Positions 33,812-40,413 of a DNA stretch of 40,413 nt are shown piece after piece. Position 1 is the first letter of the stretch, and every line of letters starts with the position of its first letter. This stretch comes from an uncultured Eubacteriales bacterium (GTDB taxonomy: Bacteria > Bacillota_A > Clostridia > Christensenellales > Aristaeellaceae), in the NCBI GenBank assembly GCA_902803675.1, contig CADCQZ010000073.1, forward strand, positions 1 to 40,413, given 5' to 3'. Made by a program: the position numbers and the translations under genes. The notes under the pieces were generated by a model. It did no database searches and was not told the DNA's origin. It saw only the letters and a program-made list of their open reading frames with translations.

Positions 33812-34665
33812 ATGACCGGGCGATCCACAGGAGCAAAAAGCACCCCGAACAGATCAGGACAAAAAAGAGTCTGGGCCAGAATTTCATTCTGGATGACGAC
33901 CTGCTGACAGATCTGGTCTCACACGCGCAGATAACAAAAAACGATTCTGTTCTTGAGATCGGAACGGGACTGGGCACCCTGACGGACATATTATCCGAGA
34001 CCGCCGGGGAAGTCGTCACCATCGAAGTGGATGACTCGCTGATCCCGGCGCTTCAGGTACGGTTTGCATTCAATGACCGCGTGCGTTTGATCCACGCCGA
34101 TGTGCTCAAAACAGACCTTGACGGGATCATTGACAGTTTCAGCGGGACTCCCAAGGTCGTGGCCAACATCCCTTATTACATCACGAATGACATCATCAGA
34201 AAGCTTTTCACCTTAAAGAGACTAAAGTCTGCTTCTCTTCTCGTCCAGAAGGAAGTCGCGGAGAAGATCCTCGCCGGTCCCGGCGACAAGGATTACGCGC
34301 TGATCAGCCTGTTGGCCCATTACTACTCTGAACCGTCATTTGGCATGTATGTCCCGAGAGAGCGGTTTCATCCGAGCCCGAACGTCGACAGCGCATTCAT
34401 CCGTCTGGATATGGATAAAACGCCGCGTTTTGGCGCGGACCCCGATCTTGAGCGGCTGTTTTTATCCGTCTGCGATACACTGTTTTACCTGCGGAGAAAA
34501 ACACTGCTGAACAACCTGACAGCCCGGTTTCATCTTGACCGTCATGCGGCGGATGATATATTGAAAACATCCGGGATCGATCCGTCACGAAGAGGGGAGA
34601 CCCTCCGCATTGAAGAGATCTATCAGCTGACCGAAGCCCTTTCAGAATATTTGAAAAAGCATTGA
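33808..34665 (+). CDS. rsmA: 16S rRNA A1518/A1519 dimethyltransferase
   Basis: KsgA-type enzyme that dimethylates two adjacent adenines near the 3' end of 16S rRNA. The 285-residue protein has KKSLGQNFILDDDLL, the SAM loop LEIGTGLGTLT, the acidic loop IHADVL and the catalytic NIPYYI motif; the C-terminal helical domain follows. It overlaps rsgA by 4 bases and is the last gene of the core operon. In many Bacillota rsgA is followed by rpe and thiN; here rsmA takes that place, so two ribosome biogenesis genes are neighbours. A terminator follows 5 bases later. Confidence 0.95.
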   Translation: MNDRAIHRSKKHPEQIRTKKSLGQNFILDDDLLTDLVSHAQITKNDSVLEIGTGLGTLTDILSETAGEVVTIEVDDSLIPALQVRFAFNDRVRLIHADVLKTDLDGIIDSFSGTPKVVANIPYYITNDIIRKLFTLKRLKSASLLVQKEVAEKILAGPGDKDYALISLLAHYYSEPSFGMYVPRERFHPSPNVDSAFIRLDMDKTPRFGADPDLERLFLSVCDTLFYLRRKTLLNNLTARFHLDRHAADDILKTSGIDPSRRGETLRIEEIYQLTEALSEYLKKH

Positions 34666-34670
34666 TCAGA

Positions 34671-34703
34671 AAAACCGAACGACGTTTGATCGTTCGGTTT
34701 TTT
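34671..34703. terminator. Bidirectional intrinsic terminator between rsmA and the recombinase gene
   Basis: AAAACCGAACGA (34671-34682), a 7-base loop and TCGTTCGGTTTT (34690-34701) plus two T. The minus strand also reads a T-run after the stem, so it can end both convergent transcripts. Confidence 0.92.
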
Positions 34704-34734
34704 AATGAGGATCCATGATCCAAACGGATCAGAG

Positions 34735-35799
34735 TCATTCGTCGGATCTTGTCAAACGCACATGCCTGGCGGCTTCACGACGGCGATCATCCGTCATATC
34801 GGCATAGTGTTTTCTCGTGGTATTGACATCCGAGTGCCCAAGGGCGTCCGCCACGAGATAGATATCACCTGTTTCAAGGTAAAGATTCGTGCCGTACGTA
34901 CTTCTCAGCTTGTGCGGACTGAGACGGTCTTTTAACGGTGCGGCGATCAGCGCGTATTTCTTGACCATATTCTGTACAGCGCGCTGCGTGATCCTCTTCC
35001 GCTGCATCGACAAAAACAGAGCGGATTCATGGCCAGGTTCCGCCTCGGTCTGTTTTCGCAGCGTTAAATAAGCCTGCAAAGCTTCCGCGACCTCGTCGGG
35101 AAAATACAGGATGACCCGATCGCCGCCTTTGCGGGTAACGGCAAAAGCATTCTCGTGAAAATCGATGTCATCGATGTCCAGGCCGACGCATTCGCTGACC
35201 CGGATCCCGGTACCCAGGAACAGCATGATCATGGCATAATCCCTGGCACCGGTATACTTTCTGAAAGCCTCCTGTCGTTCGCTGAGACCTTCACCGGTAC
35301 CGGCGGCATGGATCATTTTTTTCATTTCCTCATCATCCAGCCTGAGGATCGGTTTGTCGGGAAGCTTAGGCAGAGGGATCAGGGTGGTCACGTTCGCGGA
35401 AACGATCGAATTCCGATACAGATAATCAAAAAGAGAACGGATGGATGACATCTTGCGCATGATGCCAAGCTCATGATTTTGTATCAGCGTCTGCCCATTA
35501 ACTGTATCTTTAAAATATTGCATCAAATATTCTTGATAGAGTTCTATGTCATGACCCGTGATCTCATTGAGCATCTTATTATCGATCGTGGCCGGGATCG
35601 CTCCCGCGAACGCAGGGGATTCCGCGCAGAGGTACTGGAAGAAGACCCGGAAATCGTAGGCGTAAGCCAGCCTGGTCAATGTACTGGTGGTCTGCGAGAT
35701 CGAGCGGAAAAAACTGCTGCACACAACGGGCAGTTCTTTCTGGAGCGTACGAAGCTTTTCAAGATTTTTGATATCGGACTGAGCTTTGTAATTATCCAT
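34735..35799 (-). CDS. Tyrosine recombinase/integrase (XerC/XerD-like)
   Basis: A 354-residue recombinase with an N-terminal SAM-like core-binding domain (about 22-145) and a complete catalytic set: Arg200 (GTGIRVSE), Lys224 (TRKGGDR), His296 and Arg299 (SPHKLRS), His322 (LGHSD) and nucleophile Tyr332 (RKHYAD). It is somewhat longer than XerC/XerD (about 300) because of an N-terminal extension and a longer loop. It could be a housekeeping resolvase or a site-specific switch; no phage or transposon genes are near, and I found no attachment-site duplication. The ATG follows CAGGAG. It has its own promoter overlapped by an inverted repeat, which suggests self-control. Confidence 0.92.
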   Translation of the reverse strand: MDNYKAQSDIKNLEKLRTLQKELPVVCSSFFRSISQTTSTLTRLAYAYDFRVFFQYLCAESPAFAGAIPATIDNKMLNEITGHDIELYQEYLMQYFKDTVNGQTLIQNHELGIMRKMSSIRSLFDYLYRNSIVSANVTTLIPLPKLPDKPILRLDDEEMKKMIHAAGTGEGLSERQEAFRKYTGARDYAMIMLFLGTGIRVSECVGLDIDDIDFHENAFAVTRKGGDRVILYFPDEVAEALQAYLTLRKQTEAEPGHESALFLSMQRKRITQRAVQNMVKKYALIAAPLKDRLSPHKLRSTYGTNLYLETGDIYLVADALGHSDVNTTRKHYADMTDDRRREAARHVRLTRSDE

Positions 35800-35827
35800 T
35801 TGGAATAATACTCCTGAAATAAAAAGG

Positions 35828-35878
35828 ATGATCGTTGGTCCGGGATACTTGCTGTGTTAATACCGCCGGAACGATCAT
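35828..35878. repeat. Inverted repeat over the recombinase promoter and leader
   Basis: ATGATCGTT at 35828-35836 and AACGATCAT at 35870-35878, with inner CCGG copies at 35840-35843 and 35866-35869 that extend the pairing after a 3-base bulge. The right arm covers the -10 of the minus-strand promoter, and the left arm lies in the leader. An operator or recombinase-binding site is plausible. Confidence 0.65.
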
Positions 35879-35903
35879 ACCATAAAAAGCGCTTCAAAAT
35901 CAA
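35874..35903 (-). promoter_or_regulatory. Promoter of the recombinase gene
   Basis: On the minus strand: TTGATT (35898-35903), an 18-base spacer and TATGAT (35874-35879). The leader is about 70 bases to the ATG at 35799. Confidence 0.65.
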
Positions 35904-35974
35904 TGGTTTTGGGCCTATTTCTTCGTAAAAGTTTTCTTTTGCGAATAAATAGATTATTTGCCTACAGCTTCCCC

Positions 35975-36493
35975 CTATTCATTCGATCCCGCGTCTATCA
36001 AGTCGAAATGTTCGGGATCGCCCAGATCCGGATTGATCCTGAAGAATTTCCTGATCTCTTCCCGCGCCATTTTATCGCAGCGGTTGTTTTCCGGATGATC
36101 ACTGTGACCCTTCACTTTATGAAAAGAAACGATATGCTCTTTTTTTCGGATCGTGATGTCAAGCAGCTTCCAGAGGTCCTGGTTCAGCACCGGTTTCCCC
36201 TCTTTTGTTTTCCACTGATTGGCTTTCCACTGCCTGATCCAGTTTTCGTTGAAAGCATTGACGAGATACGCCGAGTCGGAGTACACATCCACCCTGCAGG
36301 GAACTTTCAGCTGGCCCAGCGCGCTGATCAGAGCGAAGATCTCCATACGGTTGTTGGTCGTATGCGACATATTGCCGGATATTTCCTTTTCATGGGCTCC
36401 GTATCTCAGGATCGCGGCCCAGCCGCCCGGGCCCGGATTACCGGAACATGCGCCATCTGTAAAGATGGACACGGATTTCAATTCGTTAGCCAT
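35975..36493 (-). CDS. rnhA: Ribonuclease HI
   Basis: Cuts the RNA strand of RNA-DNA hybrids. The 172-residue protein has the four-carboxylate site: Asp in FTDGACSGNPGPGGW, Glu in TNNRMEIFA, Asp in VYSDSAYLV and Asp in NNRCDKMA, plus the His of KVKGHSDHPEN. It is slightly longer than E. coli RNase HI (155). AAGGAT precedes the ATG, 11 bases after the comEA-like stop. It ends in TAG. It is the last gene of the dnaG-rpoD run; I see no strong terminator in the 175 bases before the recombinase, only that gene's promoter and inverted repeat. Confidence 0.94.
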   Translation of the reverse strand: MANELKSVSIFTDGACSGNPGPGGWAAILRYGAHEKEISGNMSHTTNNRMEIFALISALGQLKVPCRVDVYSDSAYLVNAFNENWIRQWKANQWKTKEGKPVLNQDLWKLLDITIRKKEHIVSFHKVKGHSDHPENNRCDKMAREEIRKFFRINPDLGDPEHFDLIDAGSNE

Positions 36494-36504
36494 TCATGAT
36501 CCTT

Positions 36505-36861
36505 TCAGGGAAGGCAGAAATACTGCGAAAAAACTTCCAGTTTTTTAAGACCGATCCCTTTGACTGCGACAAGATCCTGCAGGTAATAAAACGGCCCGTT
36601 CTCTTCCCTCTCATCCACGATGGCGCGAGCCGTTTTTTCACCGATCCCGGGGATCGTCATCAGTTCTTCGATCGAAGCGGTATTCGGCGAGATCGTACCG
36701 ACGTACACGGCGGCCGGCGCACCATCAAGAATGGATCCCCGAGAAGCTTCATTCCTTTGGTACGTCCGGCCGACCGGTGATGCTTTCAGCGTGATGAGGA
36801 TGCCCGCAAGCACAGACAATACGAGACAGACCACCACACCGCGCTCAATGATCCTGATCAT
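36505..36861 (-). CDS. Small ComEA-like membrane-anchored helix-hairpin-helix protein
   Basis: The 118-residue protein starts at the ATG at 36861, downstream of the neighbouring zinc-ribbon stop; the frame stays open further upstream but only as an overlap of that gene. Residues about 8-26 are a membrane helix (VVVCLVLSVLAGILITL). The C-terminal half has two helix-hairpin-helix units: NTASIEELMTIPGIGEKTA and YYLQDLVAVKGIGLKKLE. ComEA proteins bind incoming DNA during competence. This one lacks the SLBB domain usual in Gram-positive ComEA, and no comEC is nearby, so the role in DNA uptake is only probable. A ribosome site AGGATCC lies about 15 bases before the ATG. Confidence 0.8.
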   Translation of the reverse strand: MIRIIERGVVVCLVLSVLAGILITLKASPVGRTYQRNEASRGSILDGAPAAVYVGTISPNTASIEELMTIPGIGEKTARAIVDEREENGPFYYLQDLVAVKGIGLKKLEVFSQYFCLP

Positions 36862-36881
36862 TTTTGAGGACGGGGATCCTG

Positions 36882-37583
36882 TCAGACCGGGATCAGCAGC
36901 CGGCCGCAGGTCTCGCATTCTATGAACTGCCCGTTCTTCACCTGTCTGACGACGGCGCTGGGAAGGGACATGTTGCAGCCTCCGCACTGGGAACCGATGA
37001 GCCGCGCCAGGGGCGGATCGGTATGCAGTTTGATGACACGATATCTTTCCAGCAGTTCGGGCGATATCCCTTCCGCTTTCTGATCGACCGTCGCTTTCAT
37101 GGATTCCAGCTGCTCGTTGCATTTCTGGACAGCTTCGTCATATACGACTTTCAGCGCCTCGTACTCATTCCTCAGTTTGACGAAACGCTTTTTGCTGTCG
37201 ATCTGCTCTTTTTCTTTATCCGAGGTATTGCTGCGTATGCTCTTGATCTCGCTCTCATAGGTATTGAGCACGCTTTGGGCCCTCTTGACTTCACCGATCA
37301 GGGAAGTTATCGCCGCAAGCTGATCCTGCGTTTTCTCGATCTTGCCATGCAGGATCTTTGTCTGATCGCTGTTGCGCTTCACGGCATCCTGCAGCGCGTC
37401 CAGCCGGTCGGCCATCATGGAGATATCCTCGTCGATCTGCTCGATCAAAGCCTTCTGGGTCTTCATTTTATCCTTCAGCTGCACCAGGCGTTTGCGCTCC
37501 GGAGAGTTAAGAAGGCTTTTTCTGAGCCTGTCGACAGCCATGTCGGTTTTCTGGTACTCCCAAAGCATTTCCAATTGATCCAT
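36882..37583 (-). CDS. Coiled-coil protein with C4 zinc ribbon (CdsZ/DUF164-like)
   Basis: A 233-residue protein with a long coiled coil (about 20-170, rich in Lys, Glu, Gln and heptad Leu/Ile) and a C-terminal zinc ribbon with CGGC and CETCG. Bacterial relatives are called zinc-ribbon or CdsZ proteins; the molecular role is poorly known, with nucleic-acid or protein binding suggested by the fold. I chose the ATG at 37583 because AGGAGGG lies 4 bases upstream of it; an in-frame start at 37604 would put that site inside the gene. In Clostridia it commonly sits beside the trmK/Nif3 genes; here Nif3 is missing. Confidence 0.88.
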   Translation of the reverse strand: MDQLEMLWEYQKTDMAVDRLRKSLLNSPERKRLVQLKDKMKTQKALIEQIDEDISMMADRLDALQDAVKRNSDQTKILHGKIEKTQDQLAAITSLIGEVKRAQSVLNTYESEIKSIRSNTSDKEKEQIDSKKRFVKLRNEYEALKVVYDEAVQKCNEQLESMKATVDQKAEGISPELLERYRVIKLHTDPPLARLIGSQCGGCNMSLPSAVVRQVKNGQFIECETCGRLLIPV

Positions 37584-37600
37584 AAAACCCTCCTCATCGT

Positions 37601-38242
37601 TCATCGGGCCTTCAGAAACCCGGTCCGGTATTCATCCGGGATCTTTCCAAGCACTTTATTCAACCAGGAGCGATAGCGTTCATAAACATCAGCGTCCGTA
37701 TAGGGCTCCACATTGCCGAACGCGATCTCTTCCTCATCGGGCATCGGTCTAACACCCGTTTGGGCGTTGATGATATGATAAAACCTCCTTTTGGATTCTA
37801 TGACCCTCTCCCTTGTGATGTGATAGCCGCAGCCATAAAGGGTCTTTCTGACCAGCGGTACATCGGTCTGCGGAGATATGATCAATTCCGGTATCACAGC
37901 AAGAGGAAGATCCCGCCTCAAAAACCCGGAGATCGTTTCTCCGCCGATCCCGCTGATGACCGCCGCCCCGACCGATGCATTCTCCAGGATCGGCTGAAGA
38001 CCGTCACCAGGAAGGAATGTTGCGCAGTCTCCCCTTCCCTGTTTCCTGAAAAGCGATTCCGCCTTTTCAAGGGAAACGCGGCTGATATCGGTAGCGATCA
38101 CATGACGGCACTTATGACTGTCGATCAGCTTCAGCGCGGTTTTTCCGTGATCCGTACCGATATCCGCGATGATATCACATTCGGGGCACGCTTTGACCAG
38201 TTCAGCCAGTCTCGTTTCAGTTCCGACGTTTTTTTCAGTCAT
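37601..38242 (-). CDS. trmK: tRNA (adenine-22-N1) methyltransferase
   Basis: A 213-residue SAM methyltransferase. CDIIADIGTDHGKTALKL is motif I, HVIATDISRVSLEKAE the second strand, and VISGIGGETI the family-specific motif before the catalytic region SPQTDVPLVR. TrmK makes m1A at position 22 in tRNAs. The ATG at 38242 shares a base with the rpoD stop (TGATG), and a TTG one codon earlier is possible. It follows rpoD as in Bacillus and many Clostridia. The C-terminal coiled part (about 150-213) fits the family. Confidence 0.92.
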   Translation of the reverse strand: MTEKNVGTETRLAELVKACPECDIIADIGTDHGKTALKLIDSHKCRHVIATDISRVSLEKAESLFRKQGRGDCATFLPGDGLQPILENASVGAAVISGIGGETISGFLRRDLPLAVIPELIISPQTDVPLVRKTLYGCGYHITRERVIESKRRFYHIINAQTGVRPMPDEEEIAFGNVEPYTDADVYERYRSWLNKVLGKIPDEYRTGFLKAR

Positions 38243-39333
38243 CAATCCAGATAGTCACGAAGTTTCTTGCTTCTGCTCGGATGGCGGAGTTTCCGAAGCG
38301 CTTTCGCTTCGATCTGCCTGATCCTCTCACGGGTCACCTTGAATTCCTTCCCCACTTCCTCCAAAGTACGCTGATGCCCGTCATCCAGGCCAAATCTCAG
38401 GCGCAGGACCTTTTCTTCCCGGGGCGTCAGTGTATCCAGGACCTCCAGGAGCTGTTCCTTCATCAGGGCGTGGGAGGCAGCTTCCGCGGGGGCGGGCGCA
38501 GCTTCGTCCTCGATAAAATCGCCCAGGTGGCTGTCCTCTTCCTCCCCTATCGGCGTCTCCAGCGAGACCGGTTCCTGCGCGATCTTCATGATCTCACGGA
38601 CCTTGTTCTCACTTAACCCCATGGCTTTGGCGATCTCCGCCGGAGTAGGCTCCCTGCCGTATTCCTGAAGGAGCTGTCTGGATACCCTTACCAGCTTATT
38701 GATCGTTTCGACCATGTGCACGGGGATGCGGATCGTGCGGGCCTGGTCGGCGATCGCTCTTGTGATCGCCTGACGTATCCACCAGGTGGCGTAGGTCGAA
38801 AACTTGTACCCTTTGCGGTAATCGAATTTGTCTACCGCTTTGATCAGGCCCAGATTCCCTTCCTGGATCAGATCAAGAAAAAGCATCCCGCGCCCGACGT
38901 ACCGTTTCGCGATCGACACCACCAGCCGCAGATTGGCTTCGACCAATTGTTTCTTGGCTTCCGTATCCCCCTGTTCCATCCGCTGAGCCAGGTCGATCTC
39001 CTCGTTCGCGGTCAGGAGCGGCACACGGCCGATATCCTTCAGGTACATCCTGACAGGATCGTCAATGCTCACGCCTTCCGGTATGGAAAGATCATCGTCC
39101 TCTTTCATGGGCTCCGGGAGGCTGTCGGGGACGTCCATGATCTGATTGTCCTTGATGATCGCGATGCCTTTTTTCTCCAGCTCATCCAAAACATTATCGA
39201 ACTGATCCGGATCTATATCCATCTTGGAAAGGCTGTTGATGATCTCCTCATAAGTCAGAGAATTCTTCGCCTTTGCCAGTTCAAGTAATTCCTCGATTTT
39301 TTGATTGAATTTGCTGATGCTTTTATCTTCCAT
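38242..39333 (-). CDS. rpoD: Primary sigma factor SigA/RpoD
   Basis: The housekeeping sigma factor (363 residues). A short region 1.1 and acidic linker lead to region 1.2 ([17 protein letters not shown]), region 2 with the -10 recognition helix [20 protein letters not shown], region 3 ([17 protein letters not shown]), and region 4.2 with the -35-binding helix [17 protein letters not shown]. It lacks the long insert between regions 1 and 2 of the proteobacterial factor, as expected for Gram-positives. AGGAGG lies 6 bases before the ATG and next to the dnaG stop, so they are coupled. The near-consensus -10 and -35 boxes found in this window fit this factor. Confidence 0.97.
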   Translation of the reverse strand: MEDKSISKFNQKIEELLELAKAKNSLTYEEIINSLSKMDIDPDQFDNVLDELEKKGIAIIKDNQIMDVPDSLPEPMKEDDDLSIPEGVSIDDPVRMYLKDIGRVPLLTANEEIDLAQRMEQGDTEAKKQLVEANLRLVVSIAKRYVGRGMLFLDLIQEGNLGLIKAVDKFDYRKGYKFSTYATWWIRQAITRAIADQARTIRIPVHMVETINKLVRVSRQLLQEYGREPTPAEIAKAMGLSENKVREIMKIAQEPVSLETPIGEEEDSHLGDFIEDEAAPAPAEAASHALMKEQLLEVLDTLTPREEKVLRLRFGLDDGHQRTLEEVGKEFKVTRERIRQIEAKALRKLRHPSRSKKLRDYLD

Positions 39334-39342
39334 ATATCCTCC

Positions 39343-40413
39343 TTAACGATGGTCGGGATTGGATATCAGGCGTCTCAGTTCCGTTATCTTTCCCAATAAG
39401 TATTTTCTTGTACTTTCATCATTTTCCTGCTGAAGTTTGTTTTTATATTCTGATAATTCTTTTTTCAGCTTTTCTCCGTTCAGGATCCTGAGGCACTCGT
39501 CCGCCGTACGGGAAGGATCATCCAGTTCATCGCTGGTCAGTATCGCGGCCGTTTCGGTCAGGAGCTGCTTTTCCGCGTCGAGATCGGTCTCGTTCAGTAC
39601 TTCATCCAGCGTTTTTCCGTTCAGTATCTCACCGGCCGCTCTCACCAGGACGGGATGATCAAGGTCATCCGGTTTGATCGTCCCCCCCGGCAGCAGGCCC
39701 ATCGCCAGAAGGGCAAAAAGGATCTTTTCCGACCGGAGCGCGTCGCTGACAGATGCCCTGGAGGGTGTGCTGACGTGATTCTTTTCAGGCTGATCCGCTC
39801 CCGGCTGTACATTGACCTGCGATCGTATCGATTCCAGGGAAAACCCGCTCTTTTCGGCGATCCTTTTTTGGTAGTATTCCAGTTCCACGGGATCCCGCAG
39901 GACCCGCAGGACGGCCGAGGCCTTTTTTGCGTACTCGATCCGCCCGTCGTCAGAACCCATATCGCACTCTTTTTCGACGCGCATCAGCTGATAGGCAACG
40001 GCTTTGATCGGCGAAAGAGCATTGAATCCCTCCGCCCCGTGGCTCCTGATGAACTCGTCGGGATCCTGCCCGTCCGGGAAAAACAGGACTTTGGCCTCCA
40101 TATCTTCCTGCCTGCACAGGCCGATCCCGCGTTCGATCGCGTGCTGGCCCGCCTCATCTCCGTCGTACGCCAGCCATATCTCGGGTGCGAATCTTTTGAG
40201 GAGCCGTACCTGCTCGATCGTCAGGGCCGTTCCCAGAGTAGCGACCACGCCGCCGATCCCGTACTGAGTCAGGGAAATGACGTCAAGATATCCTTCCACC
40301 AGGATGATCCTGCTTAATTTCGTCTGCTTTTTAAGCAGGTTTGCCGCGAAAACGCCCTTTCTTTTATTGAACACGACCGTATCGGATGTGTTGATATACT
40401 TGGGTTTGACGTC
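39343..40413 (-). CDS. dnaG: DNA primase (5' end outside window)
   Basis: The visible 356 residues run from the central domain to the C-terminus; the frame continues through the right edge (DVKPKYINTSDTVVFNK), so the zinc-binding and first catalytic parts are missing from view only. The TOPRIM part is clear: LVEGYLDVI with the catalytic Glu, ATLGTALT, and AYDGDEAGQHA with the DxD metal site, then DGQDPDEFI. The C-terminal 150 residues should bind DnaB helicase. DnaG makes the RNA primers for replication. It is directly followed by rpoD (9 bases), the remaining part of the macromolecular synthesis operon. Confidence 0.96.
   Translation of the reverse strand, partial: DVKPKYINTSDTVVFNKRKGVFAANLLKKQTKLSRIILVEGYLDVISLTQYGIGGVVATLGTALTIEQVRLLKRFAPEIWLAYDGDEAGQHAIERGIGLCRQEDMEAKVLFFPDGQDPDEFIRSHGAEGFNALSPIKAVAYQLMRVEKECDMGSDDGRIEYAKKASAVLRVLRDPVELEYYQKRIAEKSGFSLESIRSQVNVQPGADQPEKNHVSTPSRASVSDALRSEKILFALLAMGLLPGGTIKPDDLDHPVLVRAAGEILNGKTLDEVLNETDLDAEKQLLTETAAILTSDELDDPSRTADECLRILNGEKLKKELSEYKNKLQQENDESTRKYLLGKITELRRLISNPDHR

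Noticed and set aside
1..40413. CRISPR array, insertion sequence, prophage or toxin-antitoxin pair
   Set aside because: No short spaced repeats, transposase, phage structural genes or paired small genes of those types were seen; the only recombinase is the stand-alone gene at 34735-35799.

Overview
The window looks like a chromosomal segment of a Gram-positive Clostridia-type bacterium (Bacillota). The evidence is the gene order yicC-remA-gmk-rpoZ-coaBC-priA-def-fmt-rsmB-rlmN-PP2C-PASTA kinase-rsgA, the dnaG-rpoD-trmK block, strong AGGAGG ribosome sites, and a surface protein with MucBP-like repeats and SH3b domains joined by Thr/Pro linkers. Base composition is moderate to slightly GC-rich by eye. 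The exact order or family cannot be fixed from sequence reading alone; a gut or rumen member of the Christensenellales/Aristaeella type is a guess. Layout: (1) 1-6682, cell surface: the 3' part of a giant repeat protein, then a secreted CHAP amidase-like protein with a peptidoglycan-binding domain. (2) 6738-13482, one apparent operon from a near-consensus promoter to an intrinsic terminator: glnS, gltX, an HPr-like protein without the phosphocarrier histidine, a DUF212/PAP2-like membrane protein, a stand-alone E2 acyltransferase-fold protein without the catalytic histidine, and a large MurQ/glucokinase-regulator-like SIS protein. (3) 13506-13771, tRNA-Arg(ACG) and tRNA-Ala(CGC) with their own promoter and terminator. 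(4) 13846-21066, a cell-surface polysaccharide cluster: O-antigen ligase/polymerase-like protein, a TupA-like ATP-grasp gene broken by one in-frame TAG, an SDR epimerase, three glycosyltransferases and an initiating sugar-phosphate transferase with its own promoter. No flippase or chain-length gene is present. (5) 21110-34703, a long core operon of 14 tightly packed genes from yicC to rsmA: RNA turnover, nucleotide and CoA synthesis, replication restart, N-terminal formyl-Met handling, rRNA modification, ribosome assembly and Ser/Thr signalling. (6) 34735-40413, all on the minus strand: dnaG (5' end outside the window), rpoD, trmK, a zinc-ribbon coiled-coil protein, a small ComEA-like protein, rnhA, and a separately promoted tyrosine recombinase that converges on rsmA. 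The points most worth checking are the amber codon in the ATP-grasp gene, the run of three enzyme homologues lacking catalytic residues behind gltX, the single cysteine recurring in most repeats of the giant surface protein, and the inverted repeat over the recombinase promoter. I did not find a CRISPR array, transposon, prophage or recognised defence system.
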